In this document: in pieces, positions 1-9,513 of the stretch
How positions within the stretch are numbered: position 1 is the first letter of the stretch
Layout of the letters: each line of letters opens with the position of its first letter
The notes under the pieces: generated by a model
What the model was told of the DNA's origin: nothing
Database searches by the model: none
The model's input: only the letters and a program-made list of their open reading frames with translations
Origin: Lagierella sp.
GTDB lineage: Bacteria > Bacillota > Clostridia > Tissierellales > Peptoniphilaceae
DNA: 33,342 nt
NCBI RefSeq assembly: GCF_029983815.1
Contig: NZ_JASBYU010000018.1
Coordinates: 1 to 33,342 of the forward strand
Direction: 5' to 3'
Program-made: the position numbers and the translations under genes

Positions 1-3000
1 CTGCATTTGGATCAACGTTTAAGTTTGTTTCTATAGGAGTTACTTCTGGTTCGTAAACTTCGTTTTCAGCTTGTGGTTTTATTGTTACTGGAACGGTTAA
101 CTTATCTTCTGTTCCGTCTGGATAAGTTACTGTTACATTGATTTCTGTTGTTCCTGGTGTCTTTCCATCTGGTAGTGTTTGACCTTCGTCTACAGTTACT
201 ACTGGTTGCTTTTCTGCATCAGTTGGATAATTTGGAACTGTTACTGATCCTGTAACGTCATCTTCTGTTACTGGAGTTCCGAAGTCTTTTTCAACAGGTT
301 TTGCTTCTGGTTCGTAAACTTCGTTTTCAGCATTGTATTGTGCAGTTATTGTTGTTACTTCTGCAAATGTGCCTGTTAATGCGTGATCCCAAGCTTCTGC
401 TCCTTCTTTTTGTGTGTAACCTGCGTTTGGAGTTACTGTTGGAGCTGTTAATGTTACTTCTTTTTCTGGATTTACCCAGTAGTTTATTGTTTGATCTTCT
501 GCTATTGTTCCATTGTCTCCTGCACTAAAGTCTACTAGTACATAGTTGTCTGGAACATTTGGCTTTTCTTCGCCTGGGTTTTGTGCTACTACATCTGCAG
601 TCAGAACATACTTAGCTGTATAAGTCTTCGTTTCTACAGTATCAGCATCTCCTGGCAAGGCAGGATCCCATTTACTGAAGGTTTGGGTTTCATCTTTGTA
701 TCTTGCTGTTGGAACTACCAATCCTGCTTCTTTTGCTTGACCCCAGCTTAAGCTATCTTTTACGTTGTAAGCTTTTTTAACTCCTTGGTCTATAGACGGA
801 TCTGAATTTAAAGTTCCCCCTGCTGTTGGATCAAATACCACCAATACATATCCTTGAGGAGTTTTTGCGTCCGCTGGATCAGTTTCGAATGCATCTCTAT
901 TTTCTTTGTACTGAGCCACATAAGTGTTAGAAACTACTTTTTCTGAACCTATTGGTAGTTCTGGTTCCCAACTATCAAAAGTTTTAGTTTCGTCTTTGTA
1001 AACTGCTGTAGGAACTTTTAGTCCTGCTATTTCAGCTTCCGTCCAAGTTAACGTCACTTTTACGTTATAAGCTTTTTTAATTCCAAGTCCTACTGTGCTT
1101 GTATCACTAAAAGTACCTTCCATTGTTGGATCAAAGATTACTGTTACAAAGCCTTCTGGTGTTTGTGGATCATCCGGATTGGTTTCGAAAACATCTTTTG
1201 GAGTAACAGATAGATTCTCTGTTGCTACGTTTAAAGTATCTTTCATTACATGGATGGGCTGGCCATCATTGGCTAGATAAGACATCTTGGTTCCATTTTT
1301 AAAGTCAACTGTAATTCCATAGTCTCCAAAGTTTCCGTAGGCAACGTCTTGGGTGTTTCCATTGCTATCGGTTAATGTTACCACTAAGGCTGATAGGTTT
1401 AAAGGCTGTCCATCGATGTAGGAAAGTTTTGGTTGGGTTTTTATAACCATGTCGGTTACCTTTTCTTTGTCAAAGATAGCCGTAGTCGCTGTTGCAGTAA
1501 AAGTTGTTTCTTCATTTATTGTTATAGATGAAGGATCTGTAACCGCATGGCTTGCATCGCTCCAAATAGGATCCTTATATTCTGTTGCAAGAACGTCTGC
1601 TAGAGTTGGAAACTTGGAAATATCTAACGTATCTCCTGTTTTTACAGCATAGGTTTTTCCAAATAGGTCATTATCCTTAATTCCTTCGCCTTTTGCTACT
1701 GTTACTTTTACATAACCCTCTAGCAAGGCAACTTCACTTCCAGTAATGTCATCTCCAGATTTTATAAAGTGAACGGTGTAAATATTTCCACCCACAATAT
1801 TTTCTGTATCCGATACTAGTTTTCCTGTTGCTTTTGCTTCGTCCCAGTACCAAACTTCATTTCCATCCATTGGGTCTACTTTTACCTTTATGGTTCCAAA
1901 AGTTTTGTCTTCAGCGTCTTTTTTTACCAATAGAGATATTATCTCTTGACCAATAAGATCTTGTTCATGAAGAGTGCCCTTTGCTTTATCTTCTGTCTTA
2001 AAGGTAACAATATCGTATTTTTCTTTAATTATTATATTTCCATCTTTGTCCTTGGTAGGAATATTGCCATCATCAGGACTGGTTGGATTCGAAGTATCTA
2101 CTGGTATATAAGGAATAGTATCTAGAATAGATATTCTATCAGCCGTTGCTATCAGCTTAGTGTCTGCTTGAATTCCCAATACAGCATCTATTGCTGGCTG
2201 AGGAGTCCATTTAATGTCTCCTGTAAAGCCCTCTGCAACAGTTACTTCTGGTTTTCCTGGAAGATCAGCTTCCTTTGTACCAGCTTTTACAGCAACTGTC
2301 TTACTTTCAAAGTTGTTTACTCCAATGCCTACTTCATAGGTTACATGAACAAATCCTTCTGGGAAGGCTGGATCTTGTACTCCTACCTCGTCGCCATGTT
2401 TTATAAAGTGGGCTATGAAAACATCACCTCTAACGGCTTGATGTGAATCCTCTACAGCTACCTTTGGTTGTTCTTGGTGATCCCAATACCAGAAGGTATT
2501 GCCGTTTAAAGCATTAGCAGTAGGTTTTAAGTCTCCAAAGGTCTTTACCACACCTTTTTTAATAAGGAAGGATATGGCTTCTTTGTCCGCCATGGCATCC
2601 TTGGTTAAATTTCCCTTATTTATATCTTCTGTCTTAAAGGAAACCACATAGTATTCGTCCTTTACAATGGTGTTTCCGTCGCTGTCTGTTGTTGGGACAT
2701 TATCATCCTCTATATTGGAAGGATCGGAAGTATTGGCAGGAATAAAAGGTATCACTTTTTGGGTAGACTTTTTCACGGCCGTTGCAGTAATGACAGTGTC
2801 CGTTTGAATACCTGTTTCCTCTATAGAAGGTTCTGCTGTCCATTTTACTTCACTTAAATATCCCTCTAAAGACACGGTATCTGGCCTTCCTGGTAAATTC
2901 GCTTCTGCTGTCCCCTTTTTAACAGCTAATGTCTTCTCGGCAAATTCTTCTACTCCTTCACCCGCCTTAAAGGTTACCTTTACAAAATCACTTGGAAGAG

Positions 3001-5449
3001 CTGGGTCTGTAGCAGAAATTTCTTGGCCTTGGGTCACAAAATGGGCGGTGTAAATATTTCCATTTGCAATTGCATCTGTACCGGCTACGGCTGTTCCTGG
3101 TGTTTTTTCTTCATCCCAGTACCAAAGGCTATACTCTGTTTGCTCATTTACGGTAGGAACTACGTCGTTAAATGAATTTATCGTTCCATCTTTTCTAACA
3201 AGATATAGGATGGAGATGGTTTCTTTTTCTGCTACATCCTTACTTGTTAAGCTGCCCTTTGCTATATCTTCTATTTTAAAGGCAACTATATCATAGTCGT
3301 CTTTTACAATTACCAACCCTTTTCCATCAGTTTCTGGAATGTTTCCATCGTTAATATTGGCAGGGTCGTTCTTGTTTTCTGGTACAAAGGGAATTAAGTC
3401 TTCCTTGGACTTTTCTTGAATTTTTAAGGATTCTGTACTTGCTGTTAGAGTACCCTTAGTAATGGTAATTGTTTTGTCTTTATCATTTGAAGTTAGTCCT
3501 GCTCCATCTTCAAAGTCTGCGCTTAATCCATAACTATCAAATAAAGCAAAAGGTACATCTTGGGTGTTGCCATTATTGTCCGTTAAGGTCACCACAAGAC
3601 CAGATAAGTCAAGCTTTTCTCCTTCAATATATGAAAGTTTTGGTTGAGTTTTTATAGCTATTGAAGCCACATTATCTTTATCAAACAAGGAAGATGTTGC
3701 GGTAGCAGTAAAAGTAATATCTTCTGTTATTCGAACAGTGGAAGGATCTTCTACTGTATCTACCCCATTGTTCCATTTTGGGTCCTTGTAATTGTTATCT
3801 AATAATCTTGCAAGGTTTGGAAATTTAGATGCATCTAAAGTCTCCCCATCTTTTACCGCATAACTTTTGCCAAACAATTCGTATGTCAGAATCCCTGGCC
3901 CGTTGGTAATTGTTACTCTATGGTAGCCTTCTGGAAGAGGGTTGTCCTTTCCTGTTATATCGTCTCCAGATTTTACAAAGTAGGCGGTCCTTATTTCTCC
4001 GTCTGTTACTGTGTCCCCTTTAGCGTCATTCCAATACCAAAAAGCGTAGCCATTTTTTTCTGTGTAGGTTGCAAGTCCTATATTGGTCCAAGCAGTGTCT
4101 TTTTTAACCAAAGCAGAAATAACTTCTTTGTCTCTCACATTTCCAAAGCTTAATAGGGCAGAACCACTTGGATCTACCTTAAATGCTACTCGAACATAGT
4201 TGTTTAAGACTACCTTACCACCATCAGAACCTGTTTCAGGTGTATTGGCATCATTGTTGTCAATAGGGTTTGCTGGGTCTACTGGTGTGAATGGGATAAT
4301 TATATCGTCGGTGTTATTGTGGTCATATTGGGCCAAATGCTGTGTATCTTCTGTGTAGACTTCTTTCACAGGATTGTCCCACCCAGTAAAAGTATAGCCA
4401 GGGTTTGCAACAATTTCTGGGCTAGCTAGTGGAACCGTAACGCCTTTTAGTACATAAAAAGTAGTCTCTTTGCTTCCGTCCTTAAGCGTTCCATTGTTCA
4501 TAGAATTAAAGGTCACCGCTACATAGTCTTGGTCACTTGGATTGTTAGTAGTGATTAAAGCCTTTCGAACCAGCTTTACTTCCAGTGGATCGGATTTACT
4601 AACTTGGGTTTGGCTTTCTATCTTGTAGGCATATTCCCCTTGTACAATATATCCATTGTTTAGATTTTCTAATGAAACTTGAGGAGTTTGGGTTCCGTCA
4701 AAGTTTCCAGTATAAACGCCTTCAACTTCATAAAGTTCAAATAGATCAACAGGATCTATATTTGAAGGAATTGTTTGTTCATTCTTACTTTGACTTCCTA
4801 TAGTATAAGTGTAGGTTCCTGTAGGATTGTCTACAAGTTCTTTAGTCGCAGCATCTGTAGTAGAAAATTCCACCTCGGTACTTGCCACTTGGTAAAGATC
4901 CATAGTATATATCGTTGTTCCCAAATCTCCCTGAGAAGGGGTTGATGTCTTTTCCACAACTTTTCCTATTACCCCAGTTGTATTTAGGTATAAGGCGGCG
5001 TCATTGCTAATATCAAATTGAGGGAATTTCCCAAAATCCAAATTCAAATTATCTGGCGTAAATGTACGGCTAGTAGTAGTTTCTACATCTGATTTATCAA
5101 TGGTATAATAATCCAAATTAGCACCATTTGGAAAAATTTTATCAAACTCAAACTCTTTTCCATTTAGTCCGTGAAGCACCACATTTACTAGTACTTTATT
5201 TTCTTCATAGACTGGGTCCGGTGTTGCTAAAGGAGCAGCAAAGCCTCCAGCCTTAAAGAAACTTAGCTTTTTTAAATCAGGTTTTTGAGATAAATCAAAA
5301 ACTAATTTATTACCTTTTTGAACTCCTACAATCTCTTGGCCTTTAGTCTGACCTTGATTAGTCAGTCCTGCAGCAAAGGCAGGGCTAACCGTTCCAAGGA
5401 TCATTACTAAGGCTAAGAGAAGGGAGAGAATTCTATTTTGTTTTCTCAT
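1..5449 (-). CDS. Giant modular secreted surface protein (adhesin-like), C-terminus beyond left edge
   Basis: The frame is open from an ATG at 5449 to the left edge, giving about 1816 residues with no stop, so the C-terminus and any LPXTG anchor are outside the window. AGGAGG lies 6 bases upstream of the ATG. Residues 1-27 form a signal peptide (basic start, RILSLLLALVMILG core, AFA-A cleavage). The visible modules are: a unique N-terminal region to about 300; an InlB B-repeat-like unit at about 303-377; four copies of a unit with a VxFKxxD start and a WYWD core (near 417-516, 713-816, 933-1040 and 1143-1256); two Ig-like units with the motif LVVTLTD-NGNTQDV (about 507-673 and 1243-1413); further InlB-like units at about 1415-1713; and Rib/alpha-like repeats from about 1707 with an 87-residue period. 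Short IPFxP linkers join the large units. A role in adhesion or as a surface stalk is inferred from the architecture alone. Confidence 0.88.
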   Translation of the reverse strand, partial: MRKQNRILSLLLALVMILGTVSPAFAAGLTNQGQTKGQEIVGVQKGNKLVFDLSQKPDLKKLSFFKAGGFAAPLATPDPVYEENKVLVNVVLHGLNGKEFEFDKIFPNGANLDYYTIDKSDVETTTSRTFTPDNLNLDFGKFPQFDISNDAALYLNTTGVIGKVVEKTSTPSQGDLGTTIYTMDLYQVASTEVEFSTTDAATKELVDNPTGTYTYTIGSQSKNEQTIPSNIDPVDLFELYEVEGVYTGNFDGTQTPQVSLENLNNGYIVQGEYAYKIESQTQVSKSDPLEVKLVRKALITTNNPSDQDYVAVTFNSMNNGTLKDGSKETTFYVLKGVTVPLASPEIVANPGYTFTGWDNPVKEVYTEDTQHLAQYDHNNTDDIIIPFTPVDPANPIDNNDANTPETGSDGGKVVLNNYVRVAFKVDPSGSALLSFGNVRDKEVISALVKKDTAWTNIGLATYTEKNGYAFWYWNDAKGDTVTDGEIRTAYFVKSGDDITGKDNPLPEGYHRVTITNGPGILTYELFGKSYAVKDGETLDASKFPNLARLLDNNYKDPKWNNGVDTVEDPSTVRITEDITFTATATSSLFDKDNVASIAIKTQPKLSYIEGEKLDLSGLVVTLTDNNGNTQDVPFALFDSYGLSADFEDGAGLTSNDKDKTITITKGTLTASTESLKIQEKSKEDLIPFVPENKNDPANINDGNIPETDGKGLVIVKDDYDIVAFKIEDIAKGSLTSKDVAEKETISILYLVRKDGTINSFNDVVPTVNEQTEYSLWYWDEEKTPGTAVAGTDAIANGNIYTAHFVTQGQEISATDPALPSDFVKVTFKAGEGVEEFAEKTLAVKKGTAEANLPGRPDTVSLEGYLSEVKWTAEPSIEETGIQTDTVITATAVKKSTQKVIPFIPANTSDPSNIEDDNVPTTDSDGNTIVKDEYYVVSFKTEDINKGNLTKDAMADKEAISFLIKKGVVKTFGDLKPTANALNGNTFWYWDHQEQPKVAVEDSHQAVRGDVFIAHFIKHGDEVGVQDPAFPEGFVHVTYEVGIGVNNFESKTVAVKAGTKEADLPGKPEVTVAEGFTGDIKWTPQPAIDAVLGIQADTKLIATADRISILDTIPYIPVDTSNPTSPDDGNIPTKDKDGNIIIKEKYDIVTFKTEDKAKGTLHEQDLIGQEIISLLVKKDAEDKTFGTIKVKVDPMDGNEVWYWDEAKATGKLVSDTENIVGGNIYTVHFIKSGDDITGSEVALLEGYVKVTVAKGEGIKDNDLFGKTYAVKTGDTLDISKFPTLADVLATEYKDPIWSDASHAVTDPSSITINEETTFTATATTAIFDKEKVTDMVIKTQPKLSYIDGQPLNLSALVVTLTDSNGNTQDVAYGNFGDYGITVDFKNGTKMSYLANDGQPIHVMKDTLNVATENLSVTPKDVFETNPDDPQTPEGFVTVIFDPTMEGTFSDTSTVGLGIKKAYNVKVTLTWTEAEIAGLKVPTAVYKDETKTFDSWEPELPIGSEKVVSNTYVAQYKENRDAFETDPADAKTPQGYVLVVFDPTAGGTLNSDPSIDQGVKKAYNVKDSLSWGQAKEAGLVVPTARYKDETQTFSKWDPALPGDADTVETKTYTAKYVLTADVVAQNPGEEKPNVPDNYVLVDFSAGDNGTIAEDQTINYWVNPEKEVTLTAPTVTPNAGYTQKEGAEAWDHALTGTFAEVTTITAQYNAENEVYEPEAKPVEKDFGTPVTEDDVTGSVTVPNYPTDAEKQPVVTVDEGQTLPDGKTPGTTEINVTVTYPDGTEDKLTVPVTIKPQAENEVYEPEVTPIETNLNVDPNA

Positions 5450-5467
5450 ATTTCCTCCTCGTGAATA

Positions 5468-8400
5468 TTAACGTATTGTTTGAGAATAAACTGCATCTTT
5501 ATACCCTGAAAGACTTCCTGTTATTCTTATTTTATCTCTTATAGCTAACTTAAATGGTTCGCTAGACTTTGTTAAATTGATTGTTTCTTGATCCTGACTA
5601 TTTAATTTAGCCGAATCCAAAGTTATGGTTTGACCATTTCTTATAACTTCAATCTTCAAAGATACATTCGCTTGTCCTTCTACGAAAATTTTTGTAGAAC
5701 CTGTTCGTGGTCTATTAACTTTTAGAACAAACTCTGGCAAAACAGCACTTACTCCAAGCTCTTTAGTTGCCTTATTACCAAAAGAATCATAGATAGTAAT
5801 AATATAGGTCTTAGCTTCACCCAATTGTTTTAAGGTATCGTCATTAATATCCATAACTAGGTTATTGTTTACTGTTGAATACTTTAATGGTATTTCATTA
5901 CCATTTCCAGACTTTACAGTAACCTTTAAAATCCTACTTGGATCTGTCACTGAACCGGTAATCTTATCCATATAGCTAAATAAATCAGGTTTAATGGTAA
6001 GTTCTTTTCCTGAAACTTCTGTCGGCGCTTGTAAATCCAGCTTTACAGGACCTGTCTTTTCACTTGGGAACTTGTTAGGTTCTTCTACTACAAAGTAAAC
6101 TTCTTGGTTGTGTGTTAAACCAGTCAATGGGAAAGTGAATTTTCCTTGTGAGTCTACTGTAGCTGTAATTTGTTTTCCGTCAGTTCCGTTAATAGGATTT
6201 CCATCTTTGTCCACAAGTTTTACAACTGTTCCAGTTGCCAAAGGATTGGAAGTAGTAACTCCAGAAACATTTCCTGTGATTCCTTGTTTGTCAGCTGCTT
6301 CATCATAGGACTGTTTCATATTTTCAGCTACTCTTGATGGGTCTCCATAAACTGCATAAACCGTCCTTCCTGTGTCTATAGGTGAAGTTTCTGTAAATCT
6401 ATAAACTGTACTTCCATTATCAACATTTTTCCAGTCAGAAATATCTGTAAGTGTTTCAGCTTTAGCAAAGGACATTACTTCTGCTTGACTACTTAAAGCT
6501 TTTGTTGACCATCCCAAAAATTGTAAAGTACCCTTTACTGGATCTTGGGTTCTTATAAAAGTTTCATGACCTGGATATTGGCGTTTGCCAAGCTCTGGTT
6601 CTTTTAAAGCTTCTCCATTGTGATCTGCCAATATTCCATTTATATATTTTATATTAGGTCCTTCAAATCCGTTACCTTGATATGCAGGGTCATTTGAATA
6701 TTTTTCATTTAATGGAGCTATCTTTTCTATAGCTGTAGTAGAACCAGCTATATTACCGCCATTTAAATCAAAATTAACTTTTGCTTGAACTTGTTCTGTA
6801 ACAGTTTCTGAAGCAAGCCTACCATCATCTTGGTTGAAGAATTCTATAGGTTGATCCTTTACCATTGGTTTTGCAAAATCTGTATTGGTAAATTTATAGG
6901 TATATTGATAATTTACACCCTTTACAGTGGTCTCTTCAGGTGTTGCAGCAGTGGTCACAGTTTCTTTCTTATTAGTATCAACAGCATTAAAACCTGTAAC
7001 CATACTCTCTTGATATAGAGAATGTCCTGTATAAGTTGTGGAATCTGTAAAGATTTCATCCACCACAGGCATCAACGTTCTATCAAATACTACACCTGCT
7101 AATTTGTCAGAGTTTTCTAAAGTTCTTGCTGGTTTTATTTTATTCCTTTGGACTGAACTTATCTTAGCAGTCTTTGTTGCAGTTGTTGCGTCTCCATTAA
7201 AGTAAATATTAACAGCATTGTCGTCCTTAATGGTTCCCGCTTCCTTATACACATCCATCGGTATAAGAACATCTATAGTCTGTCTGGCTTTTATAGTTTG
7301 TCCTTCCCTAAATGGAATTTCAAAAGTCCTAGCCTTTTGAGTGTTTTGAACCGCTGTAAGACCTCTATACTCTCCAGTTGTTGAAGGCATTAGATAAGTC
7401 ATACCTTCATTACCACCAATGTTAACTAACAATTGCTTTGCTACTGTTACATAGTTGTCTCCACTAGCATCTATTCCAAATAAACTGGAACCGAATAATT
7501 TATCTGTAGTTATTGTGATCTTTCCACCGGCTGGAATTTTAATATCTTCATCTGCAGTATAGGAATACTTCGACCAACCGTTAGTTGTAACATTGTTATA
7601 GTCAACATCAGGAGTATCTAGTATAAAGGCTACCCTTAGTGCAAAACTTTCCAAAACTTTATTTGGATCCGAAAAAGATTCTTTCATCAACTTGTCTTCG
7701 TCTATATTGAAAACCGATACTGTAAACAAGTTATTTAGAGTTGCCGCTGAATGAAAGTATACCTGCCTAATATCATCGGTAATCACAGCGTTATTTTCAA
7801 TAGAATCCGTTTTTTTGAAAGCGTTAGAACCCAGTTGAAAAACATTGGTTTCTCCTATTTTATTCACATTACCCATCTTCAACGGCGCCTGTTTCGTATT
7901 GGAATAGGGCTTCATATTGGTATCTCTCATGGTTACAAATCCTACTTCTCCATTTTCATCAGGTTTTAGATACTGTGAAAATCTAGAGTCAAAGGATAGT
8001 CTATAGCCGATATTTCCAGAATCTAGACTGGTGTAATCGGATGCTTGTTTAATATAACCATGAAAAATTACCAATCTATGGTTTTCTTCGTCATAGTTTG
8101 TTAGAACAGTTCTTTGGGTAAATAAAGGTATTTGCGCTGCATTTGATGTACTAGGTGCATAGTTGTAAGTCTTTCTATTTTCTATTTCCCCTGCTCTAAT
8201 GGAACTTTTTCCTGGCACTATAGTAGAAAAAGTATAGGCATTATATCCATTTAATCCTGTAGTAAGCTTCCTATTAATCTTAGCAAAGTATCTATTTTGA
8301 GATAGATTTAAAAAACGAGATTGAATTAAATAATCCTTCCCAAGATTTTTTTGGGTGATACCATCCTTTAAAACCAGTTTAATTGGATTGTTCCAAACTT

Positions 8401-8917
8401 GTGAGGCAAAAGAACCTCCCTTTACTAGTTGATTTACAGTTACTTGTCGAACTCCCTGTTGAGCTGGAGTTGAATTTGAAAACTTAATCTTATCTGTTGC
8501 TGAATTCTTAGTTGAATCATTTTGATAATTTAAAGTTCCAACAAAAGACTTATCCCAATCTATCATAGAATCCAGTTCTGGATTGACCTTAAATTGGGCA
8601 TATTGATAGTTGTATTTTGCTACTACGGTATTTGGATCGGCACTAGAATAAGCCATTAACTTTAGGTTAATAACAGTTCTTCCTTCGCCATCTACTGAAA
8701 ATCCTTGGAAACCTATATCATAGTCAACCCAAGGTGTAGTCGTTAGCCCCCTATCATCATAGGTAACACCTGGTGGTGTAGGCCAAAAGTCACTATTGTC
8801 TTTACTTTCTTCCCAATTTGCAAGGGGTACTGCAGCTTTAGTATTTGTAGGTACTATACCCAAAAACATAAAAGCTACTAGTAGTAGAGAAAGTATCCTT
8901 TTTAATTTATAATTCAT
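5468..8917 (-). CDS. Large secreted InlB-repeat-like surface protein without visible anchor (1149 aa)
   Basis: The ATG at 8917 has AGGAGG five bases upstream. Residues 1-29 are a signal peptide (KLKRILSLLLVAFMFLG, TKAA) that shares the RILSLLL core with the next gene's product. Residues of about 30-700 are a long region I do not recognise, rich in beta-type composition. An InlB B-repeat-like element follows, with LNGG near 715, FLGWSTK near 800 and TVYAVYG near 857. A carboxypeptidase-regulatory-like fold (about 885-940) and a terminal Ig-like domain with VNRPRTGSTKIFVEG come last. The protein stops directly after that domain, with no LPXTG, no hydrophobic tail and no S-layer-homology or choline-binding repeats. 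The giant adhesin gene starts 18 bases downstream, so the two are almost certainly cotranscribed. It may be released, or held by its partner; both are inference. Confidence 0.85.
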   Translation of the reverse strand: MNYKLKRILSLLLVAFMFLGIVPTNTKAAVPLANWEESKDNSDFWPTPPGVTYDDRGLTTTPWVDYDIGFQGFSVDGEGRTVINLKLMAYSSADPNTVVAKYNYQYAQFKVNPELDSMIDWDKSFVGTLNYQNDSTKNSATDKIKFSNSTPAQQGVRQVTVNQLVKGGSFASQVWNNPIKLVLKDGITQKNLGKDYLIQSRFLNLSQNRYFAKINRKLTTGLNGYNAYTFSTIVPGKSSIRAGEIENRKTYNYAPSTSNAAQIPLFTQRTVLTNYDEENHRLVIFHGYIKQASDYTSLDSGNIGYRLSFDSRFSQYLKPDENGEVGFVTMRDTNMKPYSNTKQAPLKMGNVNKIGETNVFQLGSNAFKKTDSIENNAVITDDIRQVYFHSAATLNNLFTVSVFNIDEDKLMKESFSDPNKVLESFALRVAFILDTPDVDYNNVTTNGWSKYSYTADEDIKIPAGGKITITTDKLFGSSLFGIDASGDNYVTVAKQLLVNIGGNEGMTYLMPSTTGEYRGLTAVQNTQKARTFEIPFREGQTIKARQTIDVLIPMDVYKEAGTIKDDNAVNIYFNGDATTATKTAKISSVQRNKIKPARTLENSDKLAGVVFDRTLMPVVDEIFTDSTTYTGHSLYQESMVTGFNAVDTNKKETVTTAATPEETTVKGVNYQYTYKFTNTDFAKPMVKDQPIEFFNQDDGRLASETVTEQVQAKVNFDLNGGNIAGSTTAIEKIAPLNEKYSNDPAYQGNGFEGPNIKYINGILADHNGEALKEPELGKRQYPGHETFIRTQDPVKGTLQFLGWSTKALSSQAEVMSFAKAETLTDISDWKNVDNGSTVYRFTETSPIDTGRTVYAVYGDPSRVAENMKQSYDEAADKQGITGNVSGVTTSNPLATGTVVKLVDKDGNPINGTDGKQITATVDSQGKFTFPLTGLTHNQEVYFVVEEPNKFPSEKTGPVKLDLQAPTEVSGKELTIKPDLFSYMDKITGSVTDPSRILKVTVKSGNGNEIPLKYSTVNNNLVMDINDDTLKQLGEAKTYIITIYDSFGNKATKELGVSAVLPEFVLKVNRPRTGSTKIFVEGQANVSLKIEVIRNGQTITLDSAKLNSQDQETINLTKSSEPFKLAIRDKIRITGSLSGYKDAVYSQTIR

Positions 8918-9300
8918 CTCATCCTCCTAATAATTATTGTGCTTTAAATTTAACATCTTGACAGCACCATCAAAATGAACCTCTTTGAAATACAATTTTT
9001 TGAAGCATATTGCTAGATAACCAATTTAAAATATCACGATATGGGAATGTCCCTTATTTAGAATATAAAAGTTTTGAAACGCCTCCTTTTAAAAAGACTT
9101 TTAAAAAACTAGAATTTAATCCGTAAAAGAGTAAGGAAAAAGCTCTAATAACATTTGGATTTTATCAATATTTTTCTCTTTATATTGATATTTAATATAT
9201 CTGCAAGAAAAAAATAAGCATTTTATAATCCGATATAATTTAAATCAACTAATTTTAATGTTATTGTTTGCATATTTATAGATTTCTTCCCTCTCTAGTA
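8918..9300 (-). promoter_or_regulatory. Long (about 380 nt) AT-rich 5' leader of the surface-protein genes
   Basis: No gene is visible here. The transcript predicted from the promoter at 9307-9335 would run about 380 bases before the ATG at 8917. It contains a hairpin pairing ATCAATAT (9164-9171) with ATATTGAT (9182-9189), a tight GGGA/TCCC hairpin near 9048, and an AAAGGAGG near 9083 that is not followed by a start codon at usual spacing. I could not match it to a known riboswitch family by eye. It is either a regulatory or stabilising leader, or simply a long untranslated region. Confidence 0.5.
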
Positions 9301-9306
9301 ACTTTA

Positions 9307-9335
9307 ATTATAATAAGAATAATCACAAGAGTCAA
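9307..9335 (-). promoter_or_regulatory. Sigma-A-type promoter for the surface-protein genes
   Basis: On the minus strand TTGACT (9335-9330) is followed after exactly 17 bases by TATAAT (9312-9307). This is one mismatch from the full consensus. It faces the surface-protein genes and is the only strong promoter seen in the gap between 8917 and 9484. Confidence 0.8.
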
Positions 9336-9483
9336 CGCTTTTATATACACAGAAAGATTTAACATAATTTTAATATTTTGAATTTTCATACAGGCTTGCT
9401 ATTCCAATGCCTCTAGAGAAATTACCTAATAATTAAGTAATTTTAAAAAATTACAATTTTGTAACATTTTCCTACGTGAACTT
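9336..9483. other. AT-rich spacer with repeated AAATTAC/GTAATTT elements
   Basis: This gap lies between the surface-gene promoter and the transporter-operon terminator. It holds an inverted repeat AAATTAC (9419-9425) with GTAATTT (9437-9443) and a further AAATTAC at 9448-9454. They sit about 85-120 bases upstream of the -35 box, a possible activator site. No gene is visible. Confidence 0.35.
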
Positions 9484-9509
9484 AAAAAACCCTCGGCTCA
9501 CACCGAGGG
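9484..9509 (-). terminator. Rho-independent terminator of the six-gene transporter operon
   Basis: On the minus strand a perfect 7-bp stem (CCCTCGG 9509-9503 with CCGAGGG 9496-9490) with a 6-base loop is followed by TTTTTT. It begins 4 bases after the stop codon of the last gene. Confidence 0.92.
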
Positions 9510-9513
9510 AATT

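Noticed and set aside
301..528. Plus-strand Leu-rich reading frame (75 codons), and similar ones at 2168-2446 and 3920-4153
   Set aside because: They mirror the repeat codons of the giant adhesin on the other strand, have low-complexity composition and no ribosome sites.
1..5449. CRISPR array or phase-variable simple repeats in the adhesin region
   Set aside because: The repeats are long, diverged, in frame and protein-coding, with no short identical repeats separated by unique spacers and no long homopolymeric tract.
5447..8917. The two surface genes as one gene broken by a frameshift or stop
   Set aside because: The second gene has its own AGGAGG, ATG and complete signal peptide, and the first ends after a whole domain, so they are two genes.
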